Notes: generated from the sequence alone by a model not told the origin. Positions 40,914 through 53,881 are shown, numbered from the stretch's first letter. The stretch: DNA of 64,000 nt from Corallococcus macrosporus (GCF_017302985.1 NZ_JAFIMU010000009.1:496001-560000), one strand, 5' to 3'. Numbers and translations: made by a program.

Positions 40914-42806
40914 TCAGGGCATGGCTTCCAGGCGGAACTGCTGGCAGTCGTTGTTGGACCAGACCCACTGCTGGAGGGCGGCGCCGTCACCGCTGCTCCA
41001 GCAGTTGCTCACGTCCAGCACCTTGCCGCTGTGGCGGGCCTCGAAGCGGGTGTAGCCCCCGGAGGTGGCCACCGGCTTGAACTGCTGGTTGGCGCCGCCC
41101 ACCCACGACCACTGGTGCACGCGCGCACCGTCCGCGGCGCTGACGTCCGCCACGTCCACGGCCTTGCCGCTGTAGCGCGACACCAGCCGCGAGTAGCCGC
41201 TGTCGGTGGCCACCAGGGACCACTGCTGGCTCGCACCCGTGTGGCAGGTCCACTGGTGCAGCCCGGTGCCGTCCGCCGCGGACGGGCCCACGATGTCCAC
41301 GCACTTCCCCGTGGCCTTGTTCACCAGCCGGTACCAGGGGCCCTGCGTGCCGGGCGTCCCGCCCCACTGGAAGGACGCCACCGAGCGCGGCGGCAGCGTG
41401 TACTCGAAGGACTGGCCGGCCCAGCGGACCTTGAACGACAGCGTGGCGCCGTCGTTGGAGTTCAGCGCCACCAGCGCGTGCGAGCCGTCCGGGTTCTTGA
41501 AGGCGAGCGTCTCGATGTTGTTGTTGCCCAGCGACGTCGCGCCCACGCGCACCGCGCCCGGACGCACCACCTTCGCCAGGTGCGCCCACGCGTAGTACTC
41601 CTCGTTGCGCGTGTACGTGCCGTTGGCGTTGTTCACGGTGAACATGCCCCGGCAGTCCGCGCAGCCGCCCACGCGCGGCCCGTGGTTCGGGTCCAGCGCG
41701 AGGTTCCAGTAGAAGGACGTGCGGGACCAGTTGCGCAGCGGCCCGAAGAGGTTGTTCTGCAGCGCCCACTCCAGGTTCGCGGCGGCGTTGGTGGCCCAGA
41801 AGCCGCCGGTGCACTCCGTGAAGTGCACCTCCTTGGCGGGGTACGCGTCGTGGAAGGCGGACTGGACGCTGTAGCTGCCCTCGGGGCTCTCGTAGCAGTG
41901 GTACGCCACGCCCGCGACGGCGCCCTGCGCCTGACCGCCGTTGTAGGCCATCACCTCATGCGGATAGCCCGCGGGGCCGGAGCCGTCGTACCAGTTGTGG
42001 TCCCACGCCAGCAGCTTCACGCCGCTGAAGCCCGCGGCGTTGAGCGCGGGCCGCAGGTGCTGGGCCGTGAAGACGGACTGGTCGTTGGACTCCATCTGCA
42101 TCGTCGGGTAGCTGCCGTTGGCGTTGTGCGGCTCGTTCTGCGGGCTGAGCGCGTGGATGGGCACGCCGTTCGCCTGGTACGCCTGCACGAAGCGCACGAA
42201 GTAGTTCGCGTACAGGCCGTACAGGTCGTTGCGCAGGTAGCCGCCGCCGGTGAGCGAGTTGTTGAACTTCATCCACGCGGGCGCGCTCCACGGCAGCGCG
42301 AACACCTTCACCTCCGGGTTGATGGCGCGCGCCTGCTGGAGCAGCGGCAGGATGTACGCCGCGTCGTGGCCCACGGAGAAGTCATTCAAGTCACAGCAGG
42401 TGTCGTCGTACGTGTAGTTGTTGCGCGAGAAGTCCGACGCGCCCATGGGCAGGCGGATGGCGCTCTGGCCCGCGCCCGCGCTCACGCTGAACAGGTCGTT
42501 CATGATGGCCGTGCGCTGCGGCGAGTTGAAGATGAGCCACGCGGAGGCATCCGTGAGCGCGCCGCCGAACCCGTCCACCGTCTGGTACGTCACCGCGTCG
42601 TTCACGTCGATGGCCGTCGCGCTGCCGGCTTCCGCGCCGAAGACCTTGTTCGCCTCCACGCTGAGCTTCTTCGACAGCGCGCTGCCCGACGTCGTCGTCA
42701 GCCACACCCGCACGGTCTCGTTCGCCGCGCTCGCGGCGGGGGGAAGCAGCGCGGAGGCGGCCAGCAGCAGGCCATGCAGGGGGACACGGGACCACCAGGG
42801 GGACAT
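40914..42806 (-). CDS. Secreted GH30-family glycoside hydrolase with ricin-type lectin domain
   Basis: A 630-residue exported enzyme. The signal peptide ends near PAASA. The catalytic barrel has the GH30 layout: DGFGGALTDASAW, IRLPMGASDFS, the acid/base Glu225 in SPQNEPH and the nucleophile Glu331 in HFTECTGG. A beta domain follows (SLGNNNIETLAFKNPDGSHA, SFEYTLPPRSVASFQW). The last 140 residues form a ricin B-type trefoil with three QxW-like repeats (LHQWTC, VHQWSW, LQQWVW). It probably cleaves beta-glucosyl or related glycans outside the cell. GGAG precedes the ATG at 42806. Confidence 0.9.
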   Translation of the reverse strand: MSPWWSRVPLHGLLLAASALLPPAASAANETVRVWLTTTSGSALSKKLSVEANKVFGAEAGSATAIDVNDAVTYQTVDGFGGALTDASAWLIFNSPQRTAIMNDLFSVSAGAGQSAIRLPMGASDFSRNNYTYDDTCCDLNDFSVGHDAAYILPLLQQARAINPEVKVFALPWSAPAWMKFNNSLTGGGYLRNDLYGLYANYFVRFVQAYQANGVPIHALSPQNEPHNANGSYPTMQMESNDQSVFTAQHLRPALNAAGFSGVKLLAWDHNWYDGSGPAGYPHEVMAYNGGQAQGAVAGVAYHCYESPEGSYSVQSAFHDAYPAKEVHFTECTGGFWATNAAANLEWALQNNLFGPLRNWSRTSFYWNLALDPNHGPRVGGCADCRGMFTVNNANGTYTRNEEYYAWAHLAKVVRPGAVRVGATSLGNNNIETLAFKNPDGSHALVALNSNDGATLSFKVRWAGQSFEYTLPPRSVASFQWGGTPGTQGPWYRLVNKATGKCVDIVGPSAADGTGLHQWTCHTGASQQWSLVATDSGYSRLVSRYSGKAVDVADVSAADGARVHQWSWVGGANQQFKPVATSGGYTRFEARHSGKVLDVSNCWSSGDGAALQQWVWSNNDCQQFRLEAMP

Positions 42807-42855
42807 GCGGGGCTCCAGACAGCCAAGGGGGAGCCCCACAGCCTATTCCAGGTGT

Positions 42856-45078
42856 TCAGTTAAGGCCCTTTAATCTCGAATGCGTCGCGAGGGGCAGGGC
42901 CTCCAGGCGGCGGGTGGCGGCGGTGTGGAGCACGCGCAGTTGCCGCGTGAGCCGTTCCAACTGGGACTGGAGCAGGGGCGCCTCGGCGCCCAGCGCGGCG
43001 CCGGGTCCGTCCGGGTGGGGGACGTTCCAGCCGATGAGTTCGTCGAAGGCGGGCAGGGGCTTGGGCTGGCGGCCGTGGAGCACCGCGTCCGCCAGGTCCT
43101 CCATGCTGGCGTCCATGGCCTGCGCGTAGCGGGACAGGGCCTCGCGCACCTCCGGCGTGGAGGGCGCGGAGCGCCGCGACGCGAGCAGGGTGCAGACGGC
43201 GGCGAACCTCCGCGTGAAGGCGAGCAGCGTCATCAGCGGCTCCACCGCCTCCGTGCGCCAGCGGGGCTCGTTGAGCAGGCGCTGGAAGGATGTCTCCGCG
43301 TTGATGGTGGCCAGCCCCAGCTTGCGTCGTGCGGCCGTGAGCGCCGCCGTGTCCGGAGGCAGGCCGTGCCGCCACGCCTCCGCCAGCCCGGCGAAGAACG
43401 CGCGGTCCGCGCGCAGCGCATCCGCCAGTTGCGCCGGGAAGCGCGTCTCCTCCGAGCGCTGCCACAGGAAGAAGGTGCCCGCGAGCGCCAGCGCGCCGCC
43501 GATGAGCGTATTGACGATGCGTACCGGAGCGAGCGTCCAGTCCCCGCTGCCCAGCTCCGCGAGCAGCACGAAGGTGACGGTGGCGAAGACGGTGAACAGC
43601 CCGTAGTTGAGCGGGATGAGGCTCACGCACAGGGCCGCGGTGCAGAACAGGAGGCCCATCATCGCGTACGGGTTCTGGAGCCACGACGCGACGGCGATGG
43701 CGAGCAGCCCGCCCACCACGGTCCCCAGCACGCGCTGGAGCGCCTTGAGGAAGGTGGGCCCGGTGTACGGCTGCATGATGGTGAGGACGGTGATGGTCAC
43801 CCAGTAGCCGTGGTTCGGCCGGAAGACGCTGGCGATCCACACCGCCGCCGTGGTGGTGACGCCCACGCGCAGCGCGTGCCGCAGCACCTCCGAGTCCAGC
43901 GTGAGGTGCGCGCGCACGGGATCCATCAGCGACGCGTGGGACTCCTCCGCCAGCTCGCGCGCGGGGGGCGGGGCTTCCGTGAGCGGGCCGGGCAGCCGGC
44001 ACGCGGTGTCCAGCGCCACATCCGCGCGCTCGCGCAGCTCCGTGAGCAGCCGAGCGATGTCCGACAGCCGCGCCCGCTCCAGGCGCGTGATGAGGCCGCG
44101 CGCGTCCAGGTCTCCCAGCGCGTCGCGCAGCGCGCGTCCGTCCCACTCCGGCTGGGGCCTGCGGCTGCGTCCCTCCTGCTCCACCAGCCGCACCAGGTCC
44201 CGCGCCGTGTTCGCGCACTCCAGCAGCGCCACGGCCACCGCCGCGCGAGGGTCGCCCACGGGGCCGCTCACCGGCGGGCCCAGGCTCTCCAGTTGTTCAC
44301 CCAGGGCGATGAGCCCCATGAACATCGCGTCCGCGGACTCCAGCAGCACCAGCAGCCGCTCGCCGCGGCCTCGCTCGCCCCGGCCATGGCGCGTGGCGGC
44401 CAGCGTGGTGCGCGCGACCTCCAGGTGTTCGCGGATGCGGCCGTGCTGCTCCTGGATGAGCGCCTGCCACGCCTCCTCGCGCGCGCCCTGGACCGTGCGC
44501 GACAGCCCCTCCGCGTAGTCCGCCACCGCGCCGAAGCACGCCGCCACCGCCTTGCGCGCGGGCCGGTAGGGGCGGATGGGCCAGAGCACCAGCGACAGCA
44601 CCATGGCCCACGCGGAGCCGCCCAGCACCGCCAGCCCGGACTCCAGCGCGGCCAGCGCGCCGCCCGAGGGCAGGCCCAGGGCGATGACGAACGTGGTGGC
44701 GGCGATGTTGCCGGTGAGGTTCGCCGCGGCGCCGTACACACCCGCGAAGCTCCACGCCGTCACCCACAGCAGCGTGGCGGGAATGGCCAGGGCCGGGTGC
44801 ATTCCCGCCAGGCCGCCCAGCACCGCGGACGCCGCCGCCGCCAGCGCCGTGCCGCCCATGGCGCGGAAGCGGGCGTGGTAGGAGCCGCCCTTGTCCACGA
44901 AGGACGTGTTGAAGCCGCCCACCGCGAGCCACAGTGCACCGGGCAGGTGCAGCGCGGTGCCCACGACGGTGGGGACGAAGAACGCGAGCGCGGCCCGGAG
45001 GCCCGCCTTCACCGCGGGCCGCACGGGCGCGAAGCGGGCCACGGCCCTGGCATGGTCCAGCAACTGACGGCGAATCAC
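42856..45078 (-). CDS. FUSC family (YccS/aromatic acid exporter-like) membrane protein
   Basis: A 740-residue membrane protein with two hydrophobic blocks of about six helices each (about 25-180 and 400-545), separated by a soluble helical region and followed by a cytoplasmic tail. The second block has VGVTTTAAVWIASVFRPNHG, YWVTITVLTIMQPYTGPTFL and KALQRVLGTVVGGLLAI, typical of FUSC. Family members export aromatic acids such as fusaric acid. The GTG at 45078 (VIRRQLLDHAR) is the likely start, with GGGGGA just upstream. Confidence 0.87.
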   Translation of the reverse strand: MIRRQLLDHARAVARFAPVRPAVKAGLRAALAFFVPTVVGTALHLPGALWLAVGGFNTSFVDKGGSYHARFRAMGGTALAAAASAVLGGLAGMHPALAIPATLLWVTAWSFAGVYGAAANLTGNIAATTFVIALGLPSGGALAALESGLAVLGGSAWAMVLSLVLWPIRPYRPARKAVAACFGAVADYAEGLSRTVQGAREEAWQALIQEQHGRIREHLEVARTTLAATRHGRGERGRGERLLVLLESADAMFMGLIALGEQLESLGPPVSGPVGDPRAAVAVALLECANTARDLVRLVEQEGRSRRPQPEWDGRALRDALGDLDARGLITRLERARLSDIARLLTELRERADVALDTACRLPGPLTEAPPPARELAEESHASLMDPVRAHLTLDSEVLRHALRVGVTTTAAVWIASVFRPNHGYWVTITVLTIMQPYTGPTFLKALQRVLGTVVGGLLAIAVASWLQNPYAMMGLLFCTAALCVSLIPLNYGLFTVFATVTFVLLAELGSGDWTLAPVRIVNTLIGGALALAGTFFLWQRSEETRFPAQLADALRADRAFFAGLAEAWRHGLPPDTAALTAARRKLGLATINAETSFQRLLNEPRWRTEAVEPLMTLLAFTRRFAAVCTLLASRRSAPSTPEVREALSRYAQAMDASMEDLADAVLHGRQPKPLPAFDELIGWNVPHPDGPGAALGAEAPLLQSQLERLTRQLRVLHTAATRRLEALPLATHSRLKGLN

Positions 45079-45184
45079 CCATCCCCCATAGGCCAACGCC
45101 CCGGGCCGGGCCACCGGAAATCCGGGCCCGCGCCTCAAGGGCGTCACGGGTGCGACAGGGCGTCGCGCGCGCCGAGCCGTCGCC

Positions 45185-46222
45185 TCAGTGCGGGGCGGGC
45201 GCCGCGTCCCGGGCGGGCGCACCGTGCGTGGTCCTGGACGCCACCCCCAGGCCGTGACGCCGGGCCGCGGTCTCCACGATGCGCTGCACGAGCGCCTCGT
45301 AGCTCACGCCGACCTTCTTCGCCCCCATGGCCACCTCGCACTGCGCCTCCAGGTAGGGGTTGGGGTTCACCTCCAGGAGGTAGGGCTCGTTGGTGCGGCT
45401 GGACACGCGGAAGTCGATGCGCGCGTAGTCGCGCAGCTTGAGCGCGCGGAACGCGGTGATGGCCGCGCGGCTGATGCGGCCCTGGAGCTCATCCGACAGG
45501 TCCGTGGGCAGCACCAGGTGCGGACTGCCCGGCGTCTCCGGACCGAACTTCACCTCGCGGTTGGCGATCTTCATGCGCTTGCGGTTCCACCGCGAGCCGA
45601 AGTCCAGCTCCACCACCGGCAGCACCTCCGGCTTCGCCGCGTCGCCCACCACGCCGACGTACAGCTCGCGCCCCTCGATGAACTCCTCCGCCAGCGCCTC
45701 GTCGTCGTACTCCTCGCGGATCTTCTTCACCCGCCGCGCCAGCCCCTCCATGTCCTTCTCCACGCCCAGGCCCAGCGACGCGTCCGAGCGCGCGGGCTTC
45801 ACCACCAGCGGGAAGGACAGGTCGCCGTTCGCCTGGAAGGAGATGCCGTCGAAGGTGGCGAAGCGGGGCGTGAGCACGCCGTGGAACTGGAGCAGTTGCT
45901 TCGTCAGCACCTTGTCCTGCGCGAGCAGCAGGCCCGCGGTGCCAGAGCCCGTGAAGGGCACGCGCGCCAGCTCCAGCACCGCCGCGACGTTGACCTCCAG
46001 CCGGTAGTCCTCCGCGAACGTCTCACAGAGGTTGAACACCAGGTCCGCGCGGGCGCGGGTGATGCTGCGCACCAGGTCGGAGACGCTCTCGTCCACGCGC
46101 ACGTCCAGGGGCTCGTGTCCGGCGGCGCGCAGCGCTTCGCTCACCTGCTTCACGACGGGGTCGGGCGGATCGTCCTTGGCCTGGTAGTGGAGGACGGCGA
46201 TGCGAAGGGACTTCAGGGGCAT
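45185..46222 (-). CDS. D-alanine-D-alanine ligase family ATP-grasp protein
   Basis: A 345-residue ATP-grasp ligase with IAVLHY at the N-terminus, the nucleotide lysine in FPLVVKPARSDASLGLG, the EEFIEGRELYVGV strand, and the magnesium/substrate site in DYARIDFRVSS and EVNPNPYLEAQCEVA. The usual Ddl motif FEGSAG is not obvious, so the product may be a different dipeptide or a modified wall precursor. It begins 2 bp after the stop of a zinc metallopeptidase gene. A housekeeping Ddl would be expected elsewhere. Confidence 0.82.
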   Translation of the reverse strand: MPLKSLRIAVLHYQAKDDPPDPVVKQVSEALRAAGHEPLDVRVDESVSDLVRSITRARADLVFNLCETFAEDYRLEVNVAAVLELARVPFTGSGTAGLLLAQDKVLTKQLLQFHGVLTPRFATFDGISFQANGDLSFPLVVKPARSDASLGLGVEKDMEGLARRVKKIREEYDDEALAEEFIEGRELYVGVVGDAAKPEVLPVVELDFGSRWNRKRMKIANREVKFGPETPGSPHLVLPTDLSDELQGRISRAAITAFRALKLRDYARIDFRVSSRTNEPYLLEVNPNPYLEAQCEVAMGAKKVGVSYEALVQRIVETAARRHGLGVASRTTHGAPARDAAPAPH

Positions 46223-46224
46223 GG

Positions 46225-47292
46225 TCAGTCCTCGAAGAAGCGGTCGGTGTGCAGGTAGTTCATGGCCAGGACGGTGACGAGCGACGCCAGCTGCATCGCC
46301 GCCTCGCGGCTGTCGTCCGGATGCAGCGTGAGGTTCAGCGCGGCGGTGCGCTCCGCCAGGTGGTCCACGAGCGCGCGCACCACGCCCCGGCTCACCCCCG
46401 CGTAGTGGCCCACGGTGGACAGCAGGCGCTGGCGCTCGGCCTGCACCAGCGTCGCGGCGCTCACGGGCGCCTCGCCCGGGCCCCAGAAGATGTCCTCCAG
46501 CGCGTGGTCGAAGGCGTTGCGCAGCTCCACGTCCACCTTCTCGTCCAGCTCTCGCTGGCGGTAGTGGTCCTGGACGGTGCCCTCCATCTCCTCGGTGGTG
46601 AAGTCCGGCTCGGCCAGTTGCACGAGCGGCGTCGTGCGGCCCAGGCGCTTCGCGATGTCCTCCACGTACTGGAGCTTCTTGAGCGCGCCCCAGCCCTGGT
46701 AGCGCTTCGCCCAGTCGCTGCCCGGCGTGAGCCACACGGCGAAGGTCTCCGCGAAGTCCTCGTCCGGGTGCTTCTGCGCGTACCAGCCGGAGATGTGGAA
46801 GACGTACCGGCGCGAGAAGGGCCGCGGCTTGTAGTCGTCCTGGTACGGCCGGCCCCAGTCGCCGAAGACGCGGCGCCACTCGTCCGTGTCATAGAGGCGG
46901 TACGCGTAGTTGAACGCGTGGCCCGCCTCGTGGCGCAGGTACATGAGGATTTCGGCTTCCGTCTCCGCGCTGCCGCCCAGCTCCGCCTCGATGGACAGCA
47001 GGTCCGGATCCGCCAGGTAGAAGGGCAGCCCGATGACGGGCACGCCGGAGGGGCAGCCCCACTCGTCGGAGAGGTAGCACTGGGGCTTGAAGGACAGTCC
47101 CTTCGCCTCCAGCTCGGAGTGGAGCTGCGCGATGTAGCGCTCCAGGGGCGTGCCCCCCAGCCGCAGCGACAGGTCCTTGATGCGCGCCTGGAGGAGCGCT
47201 TCACGCCGGGGTGACAGCCGGCCACGCTCGGCGCCCTCGGTGGGATGTTTCTCGCGCAGCACCCGGGATTCGGCCTGGGGAGATGGCATCAT
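46225..47292 (-). CDS. Putative zinc-binding metallopeptidase (Peptidase_Mx-like)
   Basis: A 355-residue soluble protein with the zincin motif HEAGH at 121-125, preceded by a helix (EAEILMYLR) and followed by a likely third ligand in HPDEDFAETFAVW (Glu182). GCPSGVPVIGLPFYLADPDL and YVFHISGWYAQKHPDEDFAE fit the Peptidase_Mx family as I recall it. Function is unknown. It is translated just ahead of an ATP-grasp ligase (2 bp apart), suggesting paired turnover and synthesis of a peptide linkage. ATG at 47292; a second Met follows immediately. Confidence 0.78.
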   Translation of the reverse strand: MMPSPQAESRVLREKHPTEGAERGRLSPRREALLQARIKDLSLRLGGTPLERYIAQLHSELEAKGLSFKPQCYLSDEWGCPSGVPVIGLPFYLADPDLLSIEAELGGSAETEAEILMYLRHEAGHAFNYAYRLYDTDEWRRVFGDWGRPYQDDYKPRPFSRRYVFHISGWYAQKHPDEDFAETFAVWLTPGSDWAKRYQGWGALKKLQYVEDIAKRLGRTTPLVQLAEPDFTTEEMEGTVQDHYRQRELDEKVDVELRNAFDHALEDIFWGPGEAPVSAATLVQAERQRLLSTVGHYAGVSRGVVRALVDHLAERTAALNLTLHPDDSREAAMQLASLVTVLAMNYLHTDRFFED

Positions 47293-47531
47293 CCCTACCG
47301 AGGTAAGGCGTGCGGCCGGGGATGGACAGCCCGCCAGCCGGGCCCCAGCAGGCAGTCAGTCAGGCGCCCGGACGCACGGGATGCGAGGGCTTCACACCCC
47401 GTGGTGGCAGGGCCAGCGGCCATGCGGCGGGCCGCGTGCTCCGCTCCCGACGGATGGGCATTTTTCCAGTGGGAAGCCACCAGGACCCGACATAGGGACA
47501 TGGCTCGCTGACCCGAGGAGCAGCGCCCGAG

Positions 47532-50531
<3,000 letters not shown>

Positions 50532-50534
50532 GCC

Positions 50535-52568
50535 TTACTGGACGGCGAACACCAGGTCGTCGCGGTCGTTGTACTCGCCGGAGACGCACGCGCTGGACGG
50601 GCTGCCGCTGCCGTAGCGGAACTGCGCGCGCACGGCCTGGTTGGCGCCGGCGGGCAGCGTGTACGTGTACGACAGCGTCTGGGCACCCGCGGCCGTCGGG
50701 GTGATGGTGGTGAGCAGCGTCCAGACCGGCGTCGTCGCCGTGGCGTTGGCCGTGTAGTACAGGTCCAGCCGGTCCGACGACGGGCTGGCGTAGGCCCAGA
50801 TGGAGGCCTCCACCTTCACCTGCTTGCCCGCGGCGAAGTTGGAGCCGTCCACGGTGGACACCTTGAGGACCTCCACGGACTCGTCGCTCTTGTAGGTGCC
50901 GGAGCTGCCGTCACCGCACGTGCCGCGCAGCGTGTTGGGCGTGTTCTTCTCCGGGCCCATGGAGCCACGGCCGTTGAACAGCGTGCCGCTGTCGCAGGTG
51001 GCGGCCGCCGCGCTGCAACGCACCGTCCGGAGCGTGGTGTCGTAGGTGCCGCTCGTGGACACGTTGGCCACCGTCACCGTCCGCGCCGTCGTGGTGGCGT
51101 TGTTGCCCGCGCTGTCGTGCGCCTTCGCCGCCACCGTGTGGCTGCCGTTGGCCACCGTGCGGCTGTCCCACGCGAGGCTGTACGGCGAGGAGAAGGACGT
51201 GCCCTTCACCACGCCGTCCACCAGGAACTCCACCTTGCTGACGCCCACGTTGTCGGTGGCCGACGCCGTGATGTTGGTGGTGCCGTTCACGGTCGCGCCG
51301 CTCGCCGGTGCGGTGAGCGACACCGTGGGGGGCTGGGTGTCCGTGGGCTGGCCCGGCAGCGTGCCCTTGCCCAGCTCCGCCAGGTACGCGGCGCCGATGC
51401 GCGCGAACTTCAGCGCGTTGCTGGCGTTGCCGTTCGTGCTGTTGGCCAGCGTGTCGTTGGCCGTGTGGATGTTGGGGTTGTCGTTGCTCATCTGCGCTTC
51501 GAACGGGATGGACGCCGGGTAGCCCTGCGCGGTCCACGACGCGTGGTCCGAGCACCCGTAGCCGCACGTGATGTTCGTGCGCGAGTAGCCCGTGTACGTG
51601 TCGATGAGGCTACCGAGGAACGCGTTCTGCGCCGCATTGGTGTTGTCCGTGACGAGCGTCACGTCCCACGACGAGCCACGGTAGTTGGTCATGTCCAGTT
51701 GGAGCACGCCCACCACGTTGGTGCCCGCGGACTTGTGCGCCTGCGCGATGGCCTGCGAGCCGTAGAGGCCCACCTCCTCCGCCGCGTACGCCATGAACTT
51801 CACCGTGCGCGCCGGCTTGTAGCCCTTGGCCATCGCCACGCGGAAGACCTCCGACAGCGTGGCGACACCGGAGGCGTCGTCATCCGCGCCCGGCGCCGGC
51901 GCGGAGGGGCGGCTGGAGGAGCCGACGGTGATGTTGATGGAGTCCAGGTGGCCGCCAATCACGACCACCTCGTCCGGGAAGACGGTGCCGGTGACGGTGG
52001 CGATGACGGAGGGCTGGCTCCAGCCCGAGTGCGTGTACAGCTGCACGCTCACGTCGGGCCGCCCGGCGGCGTAGGACTCCCAGGCGCTCTTGAGCCAGCT
52101 GGCGGACTGCGTGCCGCCCGTGGAGTTGTTGTAGTAGCGGTTCGTGTAGCTGGCCAACTGGATGATGGTGCTGCGCAGGCTGGCCTCCTCGAGCCCGGAG
52201 AACAGGCCGTTGACCACCGCCGCGTTGTCCAGCGTGTAGCTCACCAGCGACTGCGTGGGCTGCGCGGGCGAGAGCGCCGCGAGCGCCGCCTCCTGCGTGT
52301 CGTGCGCCATGAAGCCCGCGCAGCGGTGATACTGGTCATGCATGATGGCGGACACGTCGCCCAGCTGCGACTCGGTGAGCTTGAGCACGCTCACCCCGTT
52401 CGCCTCACGCACCAGCGTGGGCGCGCTCCCGGCCGCGCGGAACGACGAGCGCACCGCCGTCACCGCCTCCGAACCGATGGTGATGTAGACCTCCTTGTCA
52501 CGCGACTCGGCGGAAGCAGTGGCGCAGCACAGCGACACGACGACGGGGGCCAATCTCTTCAAACGCAT
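50535..52568 (-). CDS. Secreted M28 zinc aminopeptidase with Ig-like and C-terminal domains
   Basis: A 677-residue exoprotease. A signal peptide ends near ATASA, followed by a propeptide of about 100 residues. The M28 catalytic core carries zinc ligands in GGHLDS (His207), PGADDDASG, AAEEVGLYGS and LQLDMTNY, with a last His in NIHTANDT. A Big/Ig-like domain (about 425-505, VSLTAPASGATVNGTTNITA) follows. Residues 508-677 are a separate Cys-containing domain ending in YNDRDDLVF, also present in the M36 protease at 53882. GGAGCGG precedes the ATG at 52568. It ends 3 bp from the converging kinase gene. Confidence 0.9.
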   Translation of the reverse strand: MRLKRLAPVVVSLCCATASAESRDKEVYITIGSEAVTAVRSSFRAAGSAPTLVREANGVSVLKLTESQLGDVSAIMHDQYHRCAGFMAHDTQEAALAALSPAQPTQSLVSYTLDNAAVVNGLFSGLEEASLRSTIIQLASYTNRYYNNSTGGTQSASWLKSAWESYAAGRPDVSVQLYTHSGWSQPSVIATVTGTVFPDEVVVIGGHLDSINITVGSSSRPSAPAPGADDDASGVATLSEVFRVAMAKGYKPARTVKFMAYAAEEVGLYGSQAIAQAHKSAGTNVVGVLQLDMTNYRGSSWDVTLVTDNTNAAQNAFLGSLIDTYTGYSRTNITCGYGCSDHASWTAQGYPASIPFEAQMSNDNPNIHTANDTLANSTNGNASNALKFARIGAAYLAELGKGTLPGQPTDTQPPTVSLTAPASGATVNGTTNITASATDNVGVSKVEFLVDGVVKGTSFSSPYSLAWDSRTVANGSHTVAAKAHDSAGNNATTTARTVTVANVSTSGTYDTTLRTVRCSAAAATCDSGTLFNGRGSMGPEKNTPNTLRGTCGDGSSGTYKSDESVEVLKVSTVDGSNFAAGKQVKVEASIWAYASPSSDRLDLYYTANATATTPVWTLLTTITPTAAGAQTLSYTYTLPAGANQAVRAQFRYGSGSPSSACVSGEYNDRDDLVFAVQ

Positions 52569-52867
52569 GTTCCGCTCCGATTCCAGGCGAGGGGCGCGCT
52601 GGCGGGGCACGGCGGGGACCTCCCACGTCCGGTCCGGACCAGGTGTCCAGACCTCGTGGGTCGGGAGCGCATCCTGTGGAATTCAAGACGAGGCCGTCAA
52701 GGCGGAGAGCAGCGTGAAACAGGATGAGACAGGCTAAGCCGTTACGATTGACGCACCCCGGCCACGCCTGGACGCACCGCGGAAGGGCTCACGCGGGTCA
52801 CGAACAGGTGTTGGAAAACAAGAGGATGAGAAGAGGAAGGTCGCCGCGAGGGGGAGCGGCGCGTGCT

Positions 52868-53191
52868 TCAGGTCTGCAGGTTCATGGACAGCGAGCGGCC
52901 GGCCGCGAACCGGGGTTCTGACTGGAGCTTCTCCAGCACGCGGTCCGAGGCGACGAGCGTCACCTGGGGAAGCAGGCCCGGCTCGCTCATCCACTTCACC
53001 GCGCCCAGCAGGTGCTGGGCCTTGATGAACTCCAGCACGGCGCCATGGAAGGCCTTGCCCTCCTCGCGCCACTCCTGGGCCAGCTCCGCGCGGTTGCGCG
53101 GCTCCGGAGCCTGGGGGGCCTTGGAGGCCTTGACCGTGCGCCGCTTCGGGGACCGGTCTTCACGGGGCAGGACGATGATTTCGAGGAACAT
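52868..53191 (-). CDS. Hypothetical small protein
   Basis: A 107-residue soluble protein. A beta strand (MFLEIIVLPR) is followed by a basic linker (RSPKRRTVKASKAPQAPEPR), two amphipathic helices (NRAELAQEWREEGKAFHGAV, LEFIKAQHLLGAVKWM) and a strand-helix end (PQVTLVASDRVLEKLQ). I do not recognise a family. GGAGG upstream of the ATG and codon use like the neighbours support it as a real gene. Confidence 0.6.
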   Translation of the reverse strand: MFLEIIVLPREDRSPKRRTVKASKAPQAPEPRNRAELAQEWREEGKAFHGAVLEFIKAQHLLGAVKWMSEPGLLPQVTLVASDRVLEKLQSEPRFAAGRSLSMNLQT

Positions 53192-53411
53192 CGCGGCACC
53201 CTCCTGAAGGCAAGAACAGCGAAGTGCGCGGACTATCGCATGAAGCTGCGTCGTCCCGCCGCCGGGTGCCCATGCTTTTGTGGTGGGTTGCTGCCGCTTT
53301 CACGACTTCCCGGGCGCATGCGCCTTGACATGCGTGAATTGCCGTTCTGAAGGTCGCCGGTCCGCGTGTTGTCGGACAGAAACGCAGCAGCGAAATCACA
53401 GAGGGCAGACC

Positions 53412-53813
53412 ATGGAACTGCACCACGGCCGCATGTTCGACCACGTCCATCTCCAGGTCCGGGACCTGGAGGCGAGCAAGCGCTTCTACCGCGCGGTGCT
53501 GGAGGTGATGGGCATCCCCGTTTTCAACGAGAGCGAGCGGCACCTGGCCGCGGACGAGCTCTTCCTCAGCAACGACCGCGAGCCCACCGCGCGCGTGCAC
53601 CTGGCCTTCCAGGCGAAGGACCGGGAGATGGTGCACCGCTTCCACCAGGCGGCGGTGGCCGCGGGAGGCCGTGACAACGGCGGCCCCGGGGAGCGCTCGT
53701 ACCACCCGGGCTACTACGCGGCCTTCGTGCTGGACCCGGACGGCAACAACATCGAGATGGTCCACCACGGGCCGGCGAAGCGCTCGGCGCCGTCCGTCGT
53801 CTACACCTGGTGA
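53412..53813 (+). CDS. VOC family (glyoxalase/dioxygenase fold) protein
   Basis: A 133-residue protein of the vicinal oxygen chelate superfamily. The N-terminal HVHLQVRDLEASKRFYRAVL provides the first metal His. HLAFQAKDREMVHRFHQAAV and the closing YYAAFVLDPDGNNIEMVHHG provide the second His-like region and the Glu. Two beta-alpha-beta3 modules are expected. Reactions in this family vary too widely to name a substrate. Start at ATG 53412. Confidence 0.88.
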   Translation: MELHHGRMFDHVHLQVRDLEASKRFYRAVLEVMGIPVFNESERHLAADELFLSNDREPTARVHLAFQAKDREMVHRFHQAAVAAGGRDNGGPGERSYHPGYYAAFVLDPDGNNIEMVHHGPAKRSAPSVVYTW

Positions 53814-53830
53814 CGGCCGCGTGAAAAAGG

Positions 53831-53867
53831 CACGGGGGCCCCCGGCGTCGTACCGGGAGCCCCCGTG
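53831..53867. terminator. Bidirectional terminator hairpin
   Basis: CACGGGGGC (53831-53839) pairs with GCCCCCGTG (53859-53867), and an inner CCCGG/CCGGG extends the stem around a 7-nt loop. An A run (GAAAAAGG) on the left supplies a T tract for the minus-strand transcript. It lies between the converging VOC and M36 genes. Confidence 0.8.
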
Positions 53868-53881
53868 GAACGGCGGGACGG

